DNA from: Stieleria sp. JC731 | GTDB lineage: Bacteria > Planctomycetota > Planctomycetia > Pirellulales > Pirellulaceae | Reading direction: 5' to 3' | Length of the DNA stretch: 64,000 bases | Assembly (NCBI RefSeq): GCF_020966635.1 | Contig: NZ_JAJKFQ010000002.1 | Coordinates: forward strand, 310,001 to 374,000 | In this document: positions 1 to 8,691 of the stretch, piece after piece | Numbering within the stretch: position 1 is the first letter of the stretch | Layout of the letters: each line of letters begins with the position of its first letter | Notes under the pieces: generated by a model | What the model saw: only the letters and a program-made list of their open reading frames with translations | Told to the model about the DNA's origin: nothing | Databases searched by the model: none | Made by a program: the position numbers and the translations under genes

Positions 1-597
1 CGTAGCCGACATTTGGGGATCACACCCTTTGAGCTTGTACAGAATCCAAAGCATTTCGACCTGTCGAGTGCGTTGCAAATGGCATCCAAAGTGGGCCGCA
101 GCGACGCATCGGAAGACTGGCATGAAGGGATGCAGAACCCCGAGTCCGCCGTTCGCTATTGGGCAGCGACGGGAGTCTTAGCAGCGATCGAAATGCACTC
201 GAAAGACTTGTCTCCATTGACCGACGATTTGATGAAACTGCTGGATGACCCTTCGCCCTGTGTCTGCATCGCAGCAGCCCAGGCCCTTTTGTTAATGCCG
301 CAACTGGAAGACGCTCAAGCCAAACGCTGCGAATCTCGTCTCAGCGAATTGATGGCCGACGCAAGACCATGGGTAGCACTCGAGGCCTGCCGAGCTGCCA
401 CGCTATTGGGCGAACGTGCAAAGCCATTGATCCCGACGATGAAGCAAGTGATCAACACGAACCGATCGCCTCCCGGAGGCCAACGCGTTTATAAAGACTT
501 CAACTACGCATCGTTCACCGGTTGGACTTTAGAAACCGCGCTGCGAAACCTGGGGCAAGAACGTTTTGTTGACGTCCTCTATGCGACGTCACCGTAG
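1..597 (+). CDS. HEAT-repeat protein, C-terminal part (probable sulfatase tail)
   Basis: The reading frame is open to the left edge of the window, so the gene is cut at its 5' end and the TTG at position 13 need not be its start. The visible ~198 residues are alpha-helical HEAT-like repeats: a phrase near AVRYWAATGVLA, then PSPCVCIAAAQALL, then PWVALEACRAATLLG, each a helix pair with conserved Ala/Leu. This arrangement, opening with a phrase like FELVQNPKHFDLSSALQMA, matches the HEAT tail that follows the catalytic domain in many planctomycete type I sulfatases (family knowledge). The catalytic part is outside the window, so the sulfatase assignment is inference. It converges with the next gene and overlaps its 3' end by 9 bases. 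Confidence 0.7.
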   Translation, partial: RSRHLGITPFELVQNPKHFDLSSALQMASKVGRSDASEDWHEGMQNPESAVRYWAATGVLAAIEMHSKDLSPLTDDLMKLLDDPSPCVCIAAAQALLLMPQLEDAQAKRCESRLSELMADARPWVALEACRAATLLGERAKPLIPTMKQVINTNRSPPGGQRVYKDFNYASFTGWTLETALRNLGQERFVDVLYATSP

Positions 598-1269
598 ACT
601 TTCGTCATCACCTTCCCGCCACTGCTGGATGCCTTTTCGGAATTGGTCGACGTGGAACTGGGCTGTCGCCGTATCGAAGTAGTCTTCGAATCGCACAATC
701 AGCCCGTCTTCGATACGAAACAGCAGCGATAGCCACGTCGGGTCGTCAGCAATGGTTCCTCGAATACGCCCACGTTCGGTTCCATACGCGACGACTTCGT
801 TGGCGTTGGTGTAATACGTCAGATTCAATGCGTTCTTATCGGGACGCTCCAACAACCCAAAGAATCTGTTCCAGAACTCCTGAAGTCCGTCAGGCCCAGA
901 GTAGGTCCCAGCGAACGGTATGCGAGCTTCGTCACCGGCAATAAAAACCTCCAAGTCAGGGCTTAGGAGGTGACGAATCTTTTCCACCATATTTTCTTCG
1001 TGCAGCCGATACGCTTCCACAAACTGGCGAACGATCGCTTCGGGATCGCTGCAAAGCTCTGACGCAGAAACGGTTGCCCCTTTTCGGCTAAGTGTCGTCG
1101 CGATGGCGATCAAGCTCGAATATCTGACACCTTGCCCCTGTTCGGTTTTCCCGATCAATCGAACGGAGTAGCCCGTTTCTTTTGCGAGGTCCGCCTGCGT
1201 TAGGCCGCACGATTTCCGCAGGCTCGAAAGATGACTTCCATTTGGAATAACGATATCGGAATCATTCAT
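589..1269 (-). CDS. XRE-type HTH regulator fused to a SnoaL/NTF2-like domain
   Basis: Residues about 10-60 form a helix-turn-helix of the XRE (Cro/CI) type, seen in LRKSCGLTQADLAKETGYSVRLIGKTEQG. Residues about 75-210 look like a SnoaL/NTF2-like alpha+beta cone: FVEAYRLHEENMVEKIRHLLSPDLEVFIAG, then the FAGTYSGPDGLQEFWNRFF loop, then strands ending in DYFDTA. Such cones usually bind a small hydrophobic ligand or catalyse a simple reaction, so a ligand-sensing one-component regulator is the natural inference. I chose the ATG at 1269; a TTG three codons upstream (1278) is also possible. A 9-bp inverted repeat upstream (1304-1312 and 1361-1369) could be an operator. The target genes are unknown; the PEP-CTERM gene at 1602 is divergent. 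Confidence 0.75.
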   Translation of the reverse strand: MNDSDIVIPNGSHLSSLRKSCGLTQADLAKETGYSVRLIGKTEQGQGVRYSSLIAIATTLSRKGATVSASELCSDPEAIVRQFVEAYRLHEENMVEKIRHLLSPDLEVFIAGDEARIPFAGTYSGPDGLQEFWNRFFGLLERPDKNALNLTYYTNANEVVAYGTERGRIRGTIADDPTWLSLLFRIEDGLIVRFEDYFDTATAQFHVDQFRKGIQQWREGDDESLR

Positions 1270-1278
1270 GAGCTTCAA

Positions 1279-1601
1279 AAGTTGATCATCAAGCTGAGAT
1301 TAACGAACGAAAATCGTAGCCGCATGCATTGATCTTTCGACACAGTCATCTGCCACGGACTTTCGTTCGGGAGTCGTCAATGCGAAGCCGCCCACGATCG
1401 CATCTCAGACGAGGAACTGATGATCGGCACGCAATCGGCATTTTGAGAGAAAATCACTCCTCTCAGGATCGTCGCGATAGGAATCGACCAATCAAACCAC
1501 TTTAATTTCAGGATGTAAATGTACACAAACTGAAGTGCAACATGTGGCAGTCACCACTGCTCATTGACAACTGGAATTTAAAAGCCAACTGGAGCGTTAA
1601 A
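1279..1601. promoter_or_regulatory. Divergent intergenic region with a 9-bp inverted repeat
   Basis: This gap separates the XRE/SnoaL regulator (leftward) from the PEP-CTERM gene (rightward). It contains a perfect inverted repeat, CGAACGAAA at 1304-1312 and TTTCGTTCG at 1361-1369, separated by 48 bases and starting 35 bases upstream of the regulator start. The arms are what a dimeric regulator might bind at two sites, but that is inference. A GGAG at 1591-1594 sits 7 bases before the ATG at 1602 and serves as the ribosome binding site of the PEP-CTERM gene. I see no RNA gene here. Confidence 0.4.
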
Positions 1602-2381
1602 ATGCGTTTTGCCTTGATCGCGTTGCTTGTCACATCGATTTCCGCGTGCACCGCAAACGCTGGCACCATTTTGTACGGGTTTGATGAGGCTTCCGATCAG
1701 TTGATCGAAATTGATCCGAACACCGGCGTGAGTACGGCGATCGGCTGGCTTGGCTTTGGCAGGATCGGTGACATTGCGGTTTCGTCAAACGGCACGATTT
1801 ATGGGGCGAAGTACGACACTGATGAACTGGTCAGGATCAATCGATCAACGGGAACAGCGTCGATCGTTGGTAGCTTCGGCGGCTTCACCAATGTCATTGG
1901 TTTGGCTTTCGATAGCGCCGGGACGCTCTATGGAATCGATGACGGTACCGACAGCCTCATCACCATCGATACTGCAACAGGCGCAGGGACGGCGGTCACG
2001 ACGGTTGCCAACACCAATATTGGATCGCTCGCCTTCGCACAAAACGGAACACTCTTCGCCGGCGACTTCATCGACGGAAACCTGTTAACGATTGACCCAT
2101 TGTCTGGAGCGTTGTCAACAGTCGGAGCATTCGGTATCAGCGGTGCGCAGTTCCAAACGCTCTCGTTCGATGCAAACGGGGTTCTGTACTCCGCCGACCC
2201 CATCAGCGACAGCCTCTTTACGATCGACACCATGACCGGTGCGGCAACCAGCATTGGGCCACTCGGATTTTCCGCAGTGACGGCGCTGTCTTTCGCTTCC
2301 GTTCCCGAACCCTCGACAGCCAGTTGCGCCGGAATCCTTGCTCTCTGCTTCAGCCTGCATCGAAAACGTCGCAGGAATTGA
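1602..2381 (+). CDS. PEP-CTERM exported protein with YVTN/beta-propeller-like repeats
   Basis: This 259-residue protein begins with a signal peptide (MRFALIALLVTSISACTANA). The body is built of roughly 40-residue repeats of the pattern LYG-x-D-x-x-x-D-x-L-x-x-ID-x-x-TG-x-x-T-x-IG-x-x-G, five or six copies, consistent with a small beta-propeller like those in DUF4394/YVTN proteins. It ends in VPEPS, a hydrophobic stretch (AGILALCFSLH) and a basic tail (RKRRRN), which is the PEP-CTERM sorting signal recognised by exosortase. A cell-surface or extracellular-matrix role is expected; the ligand is unknown. The start at 1602 is preferred over the TTG-type start at 1542 because it has a GGAG seven bases upstream and begins the signal peptide directly. 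No exosortase gene lies in the window. Confidence 0.85.
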   Translation: MRFALIALLVTSISACTANAGTILYGFDEASDQLIEIDPNTGVSTAIGWLGFGRIGDIAVSSNGTIYGAKYDTDELVRINRSTGTASIVGSFGGFTNVIGLAFDSAGTLYGIDDGTDSLITIDTATGAGTAVTTVANTNIGSLAFAQNGTLFAGDFIDGNLLTIDPLSGALSTVGAFGISGAQFQTLSFDANGVLYSADPISDSLFTIDTMTGAATSIGPLGFSAVTALSFASVPEPSTASCAGILALCFSLHRKRRRN

Positions 2382-2732
2382 GCCTCGTCCGTATGAGATT
2401 GAGGTCAGTAATTACAGAGTCCGGCGTCATCGCAATGCTGTTGTTCGGCAGGCCGTCCACTGAAAACTAGCTCTCATACGCTGCCCTGTGGCGACAATTA
2501 CGGCACAGGCCACTCTTCAAGCGATTATTCCATTCAAACTAGTCATGGAATCAATCTCTGGGCAAGTCAGCGTTTCACCTAGCAGTTGACTGCCGCCGAT
2601 TTTTCAAAAGTGGCCCAACCTATTCCGTGCCTCCGCGATCCGAACCCACTGCTATATAATCAACCAGACGGCAGTGAGTTTGTTTACGATCGTCTATTTC
2701 TGCGGGTAGCTCACACGAATCGCATTGACCTT
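2382..2732. other. Intergenic region with a TATAAT box
   Basis: No gene is supported here. The frame of the following kinase is open back to a TTG at 2586, but that stretch (PIPCLRDPNPLLYNQPDG) has no domain character. A perfect TATAAT lies at 2655-2660, about 73 bases upstream of the ATG at 2733; no convincing -35 box is seen at the usual distance, so it is only a weak promoter candidate. Confidence 0.3.
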
Positions 2733-4169
2733 ATGCCTGAACAGACGATCGAACTGGAGCGTTTAAACGGAAAGCCGCGTCACCGAGTCCGCTTGACGGT
2801 GACCGACGGTCCGCATCGTGGCCGCACGTGGGTGTTCGCTCATCCTGTAGAAATCGTGATCGGTCGCGAAACTCCATCAAATTTGGTGCTCAACCAAGAA
2901 CGGGCGTTCTCGCGTGAACATGCCAAGATCGTTGTCGATCCGCCCTCGATCGAAATCTTTGACCTCGATTCTCGCAACGGTACTTACGTCAACGGGATCC
3001 GGCTCGCGCAAGCGACACTGGCCGATGGCGATCGTTTTGGTGTTGGCGAAACTGCACTTGCGGTTGAAGTGATTGATGACGCCCCCGACGATGGCACTTT
3101 GATTCTTGACGCCGCTTCACAGCCGACGCCACTAACCTTACCAAAAACAGAACGCGAAGAACCCGCTTCGATTGCTGGCACCTTCGCCGAGACAAGGAAT
3201 ACGGGGCCACGACAAACAACTCCGAATAACACTGCAAAGGAAAATGTGGTGGTCAATCTTGCCGAGACAATCGATTCGGACGCGGCGTCACCTTCGGACT
3301 TTGATTTTTCTGAAGGCCATGGCGATCTGACCGAAACATCGTTGGCGGATCGCTTTGCCGTCGGACAGGTCATCGGAACCTACAGTCTTGACGAAATCAT
3401 TGGCAGCGGCGGAATGGCAAGCGTGTTCCGCGCATCACACCGAAGAAGCGGCGAGCAGTTCGCTATCAAACTTATTCGCAGCGACCTAGACGAGACCGAC
3501 AAACGCATGCAGCTATTCGTCCGCGAAGCGACGATGTTGACCCAGATGCGTCACCCAAGAATCGTCGAAGCGTTCGAATTGGGCATTCATGGACGCAGTC
3601 CTTATCTGGTGATGGAATTCATTGAGAATCAAGATCTTCTTGCGTTGATCGATTCTCAATCCGAAAAGCAAAAACGTCGAACAGCAATTTGGGTCATCGG
3701 ACGTGTTCTCGAAGCCTTGCACTATCTGCATTCCAAAGGCGTCGTCCACCGAGACATCAAACCTGGCAATATCCTTGCTTACAAAGAAGCCCATCGCCTG
3801 CAAGTTAAACTCGCTGACTTTGGGCTCGCAAAGCTGTTTCTCGATTCAGGTTTAAGCGGATTAACAAGCGAAAAGTCGCTACGCGGCACACTCGCCTACA
3901 TGTCGCCAGAACACTTCCATCGCTCGGTTGATGCCGGCCCTGAAGAGGACCTATTCTCCTGCGGCGCAACACTCTTTCGATTATTGACGTCCAGCCTTCC
4001 CAATATGGTGTTCCGCCCAGACGAAACTCTCGAAATCCTTCATGAGTCGCCGCTTCCTAGTCCGCTGAAACAGCTGATCCATCGATCAATTCACCCTGAC
4101 AAAACGAAGCGTTTCCGATCGGTAGAGGAATTTGTCAAAGCACTCAAATCTGCTCGAGATCCGCAATAG
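2733..4169 (+). CDS. FHA-domain Ser/Thr protein kinase
   Basis: This 478-residue soluble protein joins an FHA phosphothreonine-binding domain to a Hanks-type kinase. The FHA domain (about residues 36-112) shows GRETPSN, the SREH motif and DSRNGTYVNG, the loops that hold phosphothreonine. After a low-complexity linker rich in acidic and Ser/Thr residues, the kinase domain (about 213-475) has the glycine loop IGSGGMASVF, the ATP lysine in FAIKLI, the catalytic HRDIKPGN (H339-N345) and the Mg-binding DFGLAK (D362). SPE replaces APE. No membrane segment is visible, so it should be cytoplasmic and may sense or amplify phosphorylation by other kinases. The ATG at 2733 is preferred because FHA homology starts just after it; the TTG at 2586 is the alternative. 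The next gene is another kinase in the same orientation. Confidence 0.88.
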   Translation: MPEQTIELERLNGKPRHRVRLTVTDGPHRGRTWVFAHPVEIVIGRETPSNLVLNQERAFSREHAKIVVDPPSIEIFDLDSRNGTYVNGIRLAQATLADGDRFGVGETALAVEVIDDAPDDGTLILDAASQPTPLTLPKTEREEPASIAGTFAETRNTGPRQTTPNNTAKENVVVNLAETIDSDAASPSDFDFSEGHGDLTETSLADRFAVGQVIGTYSLDEIIGSGGMASVFRASHRRSGEQFAIKLIRSDLDETDKRMQLFVREATMLTQMRHPRIVEAFELGIHGRSPYLVMEFIENQDLLALIDSQSEKQKRRTAIWVIGRVLEALHYLHSKGVVHRDIKPGNILAYKEAHRLQVKLADFGLAKLFLDSGLSGLTSEKSLRGTLAYMSPEHFHRSVDAGPEEDLFSCGATLFRLLTSSLPNMVFRPDETLEILHESPLPSPLKQLIHRSIHPDKTKRFRSVEEFVKALKSARDPQ

Positions 4170-4451
4170 CCTTGCGATATCGGCCAAAACTGCTGACCGT
4201 GGAAACCGAGGCTTGCTACTCACTTGGCCAAACTTAGTTCTGAAATCAAATTCTTGCTGAGCACATTACCTGACCTTCAATAAGTATGGCTTGTCAGAAG
4301 GCTTCTCGGGCATACCATGTCCCGAGAAAATTATTTGCACGATGTGTTTGCCTATCATCGGCGGATCGCGCAAAGGTTCACTGGTGCATCAATATCCGTT
4401 TGTTTGGCACAATTCTAGTGCAAGCGGATGCTGTTCCTGTGATTGCTCCAA

Positions 4452-7400
4452 ATGCGAAAATCTATGCAGCGAGACAGCGAATCGCAATGTAAAACACTTG
4501 TCCCATTCGACGTTTTGCAGGACACATGCAAAGAATTCAGTCTTGAATGGGAAACAGGCGATCAACCGGACCTCCCCTCGTATGTTCTAAAGGTTGCCAA
4601 GGATGATCAACCGACGCTGTTGCGGAATCTTTTAGATTACGAAATCAGCAAACGACGAGAACTTGGTGAGTCACCCAAAGTCGAAAACTACCTTCGGCTG
4701 TTGCCCGGACATTCCGAAATCGTGATGCAAGTTTTCCAAGAATGGGATGCTTCGCGCGAGCATAAAACATTGTCGACGACGAAAGAGCTAAGGCACAACT
4801 TCGTCCCTGCGTCGAGACTCGGCGAATTTCGATTAATCAAAGAAATTGGTCGCGGCGGGATGGGGGTTGTCTATGAAGCGGTCCACGCCACAAAAGGCTA
4901 CCGCGTTGCATTGAAGGCGTTGCCGAAAGTAAGCCCGGATGCACTGCACCGTTTCAAACGAGAATTCCGCTCCGTATCGGAAGTCAATCATCCCAACCTC
5001 GTCGGCCTTCACAGCCTAGAGAGTGATGGCGGGCAGTTTTTCATCACGATGGATTTAATCGTCGGTGTCGACTTTCTCTCTTGGGTACGCCCCGGCGGTC
5101 ACTTCAACGAAGGTCGCATGCGGCAGGCGTTGCCACAACTGGTTTCAGCGATTGTCGCGTTGCACGGCCGGGATATTGTTCACCGCGACCTCAAACCATC
5201 GAATGTGAAGGTAACCCTCGATGGGCATCTGATCGTTCTCGATTTTGGATTGGTCGTCGACTTAGCCGGAACAAACTCGTCACTGGCGGAACTCGCTGGC
5301 ACGCCAGAGTATATGGCGCCCGAGCAGAAGCTCCCTGAGCAAAAATACCCCGAGCAGAAGCTCCCGGAGGAAGGTTTCGAAATTGCGGTCGCCCCATCGG
5401 TTGACTGGTACGCCGTCGGAGTCATGCTCTTCGAAGGATTCACAGGGAAGCTTCCGTTCCGATCAGCAAAACGCTGGAACGCATTGCAATTAAAAAACGA
5501 GCATGATGCTCCGCCGATTGCTGACGAACACAACATCCCCGATGATCTCGCTTCGCTCTGCCAACAACTGCTTTCGCGCGAGCCCCAGGACAGACCTGAT
5601 CCGCTTTCCATCGCAAAACTCGTCGAAGCTGACCTTTCAGATCATTCACGACGCGCCGACACATCGGAACAACTCATCGGACGAGAAAATCAGCTGGCTC
5701 AATTTGCGGACGCCAAGCAATGTTTTGAACAGACCGGTGAACAGCTGACAGTCTTTATCAGTGGCAAATCTGGTGAAGGGAAAACGACCATTGCCGAACG
5801 CTTTATAGCGAGCTTTGATCAGACTTCGGCGGTAGTGCTGGGCGGCCGATGCTACGATCGCGAATCTGTCCCTTTCAAAGCGTTGGACAGCTTCGTCGGT
5901 GCACTGGTTCAACATCTGCTTTCGATGACTTCGGACGTGGTCACCAACATGCTTCCTGATGACATCGGCATCCTTGCACAGGTCTTTCCAGAACTTAACC
6001 GAAGTGACGTTGTTGCCTCAATTCCGCAAGATTCGCTCGACGGGTTCGATCAACAGCAGGTCAGGGCCCGCGCTTTCAACGCGATGCGGATTCTCCTGCA
6101 ACGCATTTCGCAGCGTAGCAAGTTAATTCTCTTCATCGACGATTTGCAGTGGGGCGATGAAGACAGCGCGAAAGCCTTGTTTGAAATCCTTCGTCCTGAA
6201 GATGCCCCACGGATCTTGTTTCTAGGAAGTTACCGATCCGACGAAGCGACAGATAGCCCTTTTTTGACCGAGTGGCACAACCTCCAACGAGTCAACGAAG
6301 TCCGGCTCGACGAGCGGATAGTCCACTTGGAGGCATTCACGTTCGAACAGTCAAAGCAGTTAATGCAATGCCAACAACAGCTTTCTGATGAAACCGTTGA
6401 ACAGCTGGCAAATCAATTTCACGATCAAACCGGTGGCAACCCTTTCTTGCTGACAGAGCTGTTGAGCTGCTTCAACCCACAGGAGAACTCTTTCGACATT
6501 TCTGACATCAACGATGTGCTGGATCAGAAACTTTCACCGCTCCCAGCCGAAGCTCGCCCGCTTCTCGAGACAATTTCTGTATCAGGGCAAGCGTTGGACG
6601 CTTCCGAAGCCGTCGCCGCGATCGGGTTGTCAGGCTCCTGCGATGACACCTTGATCGCAATGCGAAAGTCTCGCTTGTTGCGTCTCATCGGGAACAAGAT
6701 CGATACCTACCACGACCGTATTCGTTATGCAATTGTAGATCGTCTTGGCTCACAACATCGCCAACAGCTCCACGTAAAGCTGGCTCAGGTGATTGAGTCG
6801 CTTGATGGTGGGTTGTCGGATGAAGAGGTCCAAACGATTTCCGAGGAAGGCTCACTCGACCAACCTCGACTGATCTCGCGAGTTTACGACTTAGCGTACC
6901 ACTGGGATGCCTCGGGTAATCACACACGTGCTCTCGCCTATGGCTTGGCAGCGGCAGCGCAAGCAAGTTCACAGTACGCGTTCGATGTCGCGGCGAACCA
7001 ATATGCATTGGCAAGCCGAAACGCTTCAGCGGCTTCCGAAATAACTCGATACCGAATTTCGCGAGGACGTGGCGAAGTCCTGATGATGATCGCACATTAC
7101 GATCAAGCAGCTCAGGAATTGGATTGTGCATTGCCGTTGGCTCCGACTCCCCATGACATTGCCGATGTCATTGGTCTACAAGGCGTGCTCGCACGTAGTG
7201 CAGGAATGATCGGCAAAAGCATTGAACATCTCGAAGATGCGATCGGGCGAGTCGGCGTCCCCGTTCCCCGAACCTTTCTTGGCCTGGGATACGAAACGGC
7301 TAAAGAAGTCTTCGTCCAGGCTTATCACACGGCGTTACCCAGGCGGTTGCACCGAAGACCGCATAGCCAATCGTCCGACCTATGCAACTGGCTTCTAGGA

Positions 7401-8513
7401 CAGATCGAGTACTGCTACTACGTCAACAGTGTGCCTCGGCTAATCTGGGCATCAATGGTGGGATTGAACCGAGCCGAAAAGGTCCCTGAGTCTTCATCGC
7501 TTGCGTTGCAATACATCGTTCATGCCAACGATATGGCAGTGCTCGGATGGCATAAAAGAGCTGAAAGGTACTACCAAGCGGCAGCCGATCTTAGCAACCG
7601 ACTCAACGACAGACGACTTGCAGCGGTCACCGTTAGCCATCATTCACTCGGCAATTTTGCCGCTGCTGACTTTAAAGACGGCGTCACCAAGGCTCGCAAA
7701 GCAATCATCCAACTGTCGCGTTTAGGAGATGCGTTCGAGGCCCATGCCGCTCAGATATTTCTGTCGCTGAACCTTTACCACCTAGGAGACCTAGCCGCAG
7801 CGACGAAGGCCGCCGAAGAAGAGCTTCAATCTTGCCTACGGCACGAACATCACTATATGGGATCTATCGCGCATTCGATCCTGATGAGAAGCAGCCGTGG
7901 CCAGTATCCGCTTGAACGATACGCCAATGCGTTCCCCGACGCACCCGGCCACTGGGTTGCTCGGATCACGTCGTTGATGGCGGAAGGCTATTGGTGCCAA
8001 GCAAACGAACAAACTGAAACTTCTGTGGCAAAGTTTGATGAAGCCTGGGAAATCTGCAAAACATATCAGTGCCTCACAACATTCAACTTTTCAATCGCAG
8101 GCGATCGAGCTACCGCGATTCGCCACCATGCAGAAACACTTGAAGCCGCCGGAGAAGATTCGAGGGAAGTTCGCAGGAAATGGCGGCAGGCCGCAAAATC
8201 AGCGAACCGACTTTCGTGGATCCTTGCCCCACAACGTCCACAGGCCCTTCGCGAAATGGGCTTGATCTACGCCTCGACAGGTCGCACTAAGAAAGCTCTG
8301 CATTATCTTTCGCGAAGCTGCATCGTTGCGGAAAAACAAAATGCACGGTACGAGTATCTCGTTTCCAAAGTATTGCAGCGTCAATTGGAACGCGATCAAG
8401 GCAAGTCAGTGCCCGAAACTGAGATTGGCAATCTTCGACAAGAAATCGAGGCGATCCACGTTTCGATATCCGACGCGGTCGCGATCTCAAGCCAAGGTTT
8501 CCGGACACAATAG
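4452..8513 (+). CDS. PknK-like protein: Ser/Thr kinase, AAA/STAND ATPase, TPR-like repeats
   Basis: This is a 1353-residue three-part signalling protein. After about 120 residues resembling the accessory N-terminus of planctomycete kinases comes a Hanks kinase (about 124-390) with IGRGGMGVVYEA, HRDLKPSN (H244) and DFGLVV. Then comes a P-loop ATPase of the AAA_16/STAND kind, with Walker A SGKSGEGKTT (about 436-445) and Walker B LILFIDDLQW (about 558). The remaining ~600 residues are helical TPR-like repeats. The layout matches the PknK family, in which kinase, ATPase and TPR parts act as one switch. An unusual tandem insert, APEQKLPEQKYPEQKLPE, duplicates the APE segment of the kinase activation loop. 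No membrane segment is seen. The start is uncertain (TTG 4443, ATG 4452 or ATG 4464; none has a good ribosome binding site). Confidence 0.85.
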   Translation: MRKSMQRDSESQCKTLVPFDVLQDTCKEFSLEWETGDQPDLPSYVLKVAKDDQPTLLRNLLDYEISKRRELGESPKVENYLRLLPGHSEIVMQVFQEWDASREHKTLSTTKELRHNFVPASRLGEFRLIKEIGRGGMGVVYEAVHATKGYRVALKALPKVSPDALHRFKREFRSVSEVNHPNLVGLHSLESDGGQFFITMDLIVGVDFLSWVRPGGHFNEGRMRQALPQLVSAIVALHGRDIVHRDLKPSNVKVTLDGHLIVLDFGLVVDLAGTNSSLAELAGTPEYMAPEQKLPEQKYPEQKLPEEGFEIAVAPSVDWYAVGVMLFEGFTGKLPFRSAKRWNALQLKNEHDAPPIADEHNIPDDLASLCQQLLSREPQDRPDPLSIAKLVEADLSDHSRRADTSEQLIGRENQLAQFADAKQCFEQTGEQLTVFISGKSGEGKTTIAERFIASFDQTSAVVLGGRCYDRESVPFKALDSFVGALVQHLLSMTSDVVTNMLPDDIGILAQVFPELNRSDVVASIPQDSLDGFDQQQVRARAFNAMRILLQRISQRSKLILFIDDLQWGDEDSAKALFEILRPEDAPRILFLGSYRSDEATDSPFLTEWHNLQRVNEVRLDERIVHLEAFTFEQSKQLMQCQQQLSDETVEQLANQFHDQTGGNPFLLTELLSCFNPQENSFDISDINDVLDQKLSPLPAEARPLLETISVSGQALDASEAVAAIGLSGSCDDTLIAMRKSRLLRLIGNKIDTYHDRIRYAIVDRLGSQHRQQLHVKLAQVIESLDGGLSDEEVQTISEEGSLDQPRLISRVYDLAYHWDASGNHTRALAYGLAAAAQASSQYAFDVAANQYALASRNASAASEITRYRISRGRGEVLMMIAHYDQAAQELDCALPLAPTPHDIADVIGLQGVLARSAGMIGKSIEHLEDAIGRVGVPVPRTFLGLGYETAKEVFVQAYHTALPRRLHRRPHSQSSDLCNWLLGQIEYCYYVNSVPRLIWASMVGLNRAEKVPESSSLALQYIVHANDMAVLGWHKRAERYYQAAADLSNRLNDRRLAAVTVSHHSLGNFAAADFKDGVTKARKAIIQLSRLGDAFEAHAAQIFLSLNLYHLGDLAAATKAAEEELQSCLRHEHHYMGSIAHSILMRSSRGQYPLERYANAFPDAPGHWVARITSLMAEGYWCQANEQTETSVAKFDEAWEICKTYQCLTTFNFSIAGDRATAIRHHAETLEAAGEDSREVRRKWRQAAKSANRLSWILAPQRPQALREMGLIYASTGRTKKALHYLSRSCIVAEKQNARYEYLVSKVLQRQLERDQGKSVPETEIGNLRQEIEAIHVSISDAVAISSQGFRTQ

Positions 8514-8691
8514 CATCATGCACATGATCCGATGGGGCCGGCAACAAGCGAACTAAACCGATCCGAAAGGATCCACCATCCTTTGAAGGATAGAACGCCT
8601 CGGAAATAAAACCTGTCATCGGGTGGAAGTTGGCTGCTCGGATGATCAAAATGGCATCCATTACCAATGCGGCTATTATCCTGGATGACCG

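Noticed and set aside
2586-2732. TTG start 49 codons upstream for the FHA-kinase
   Set aside because: The extra sequence has no domain or SD and contains a TATAAT box; FHA homology starts just after the ATG at 2733.
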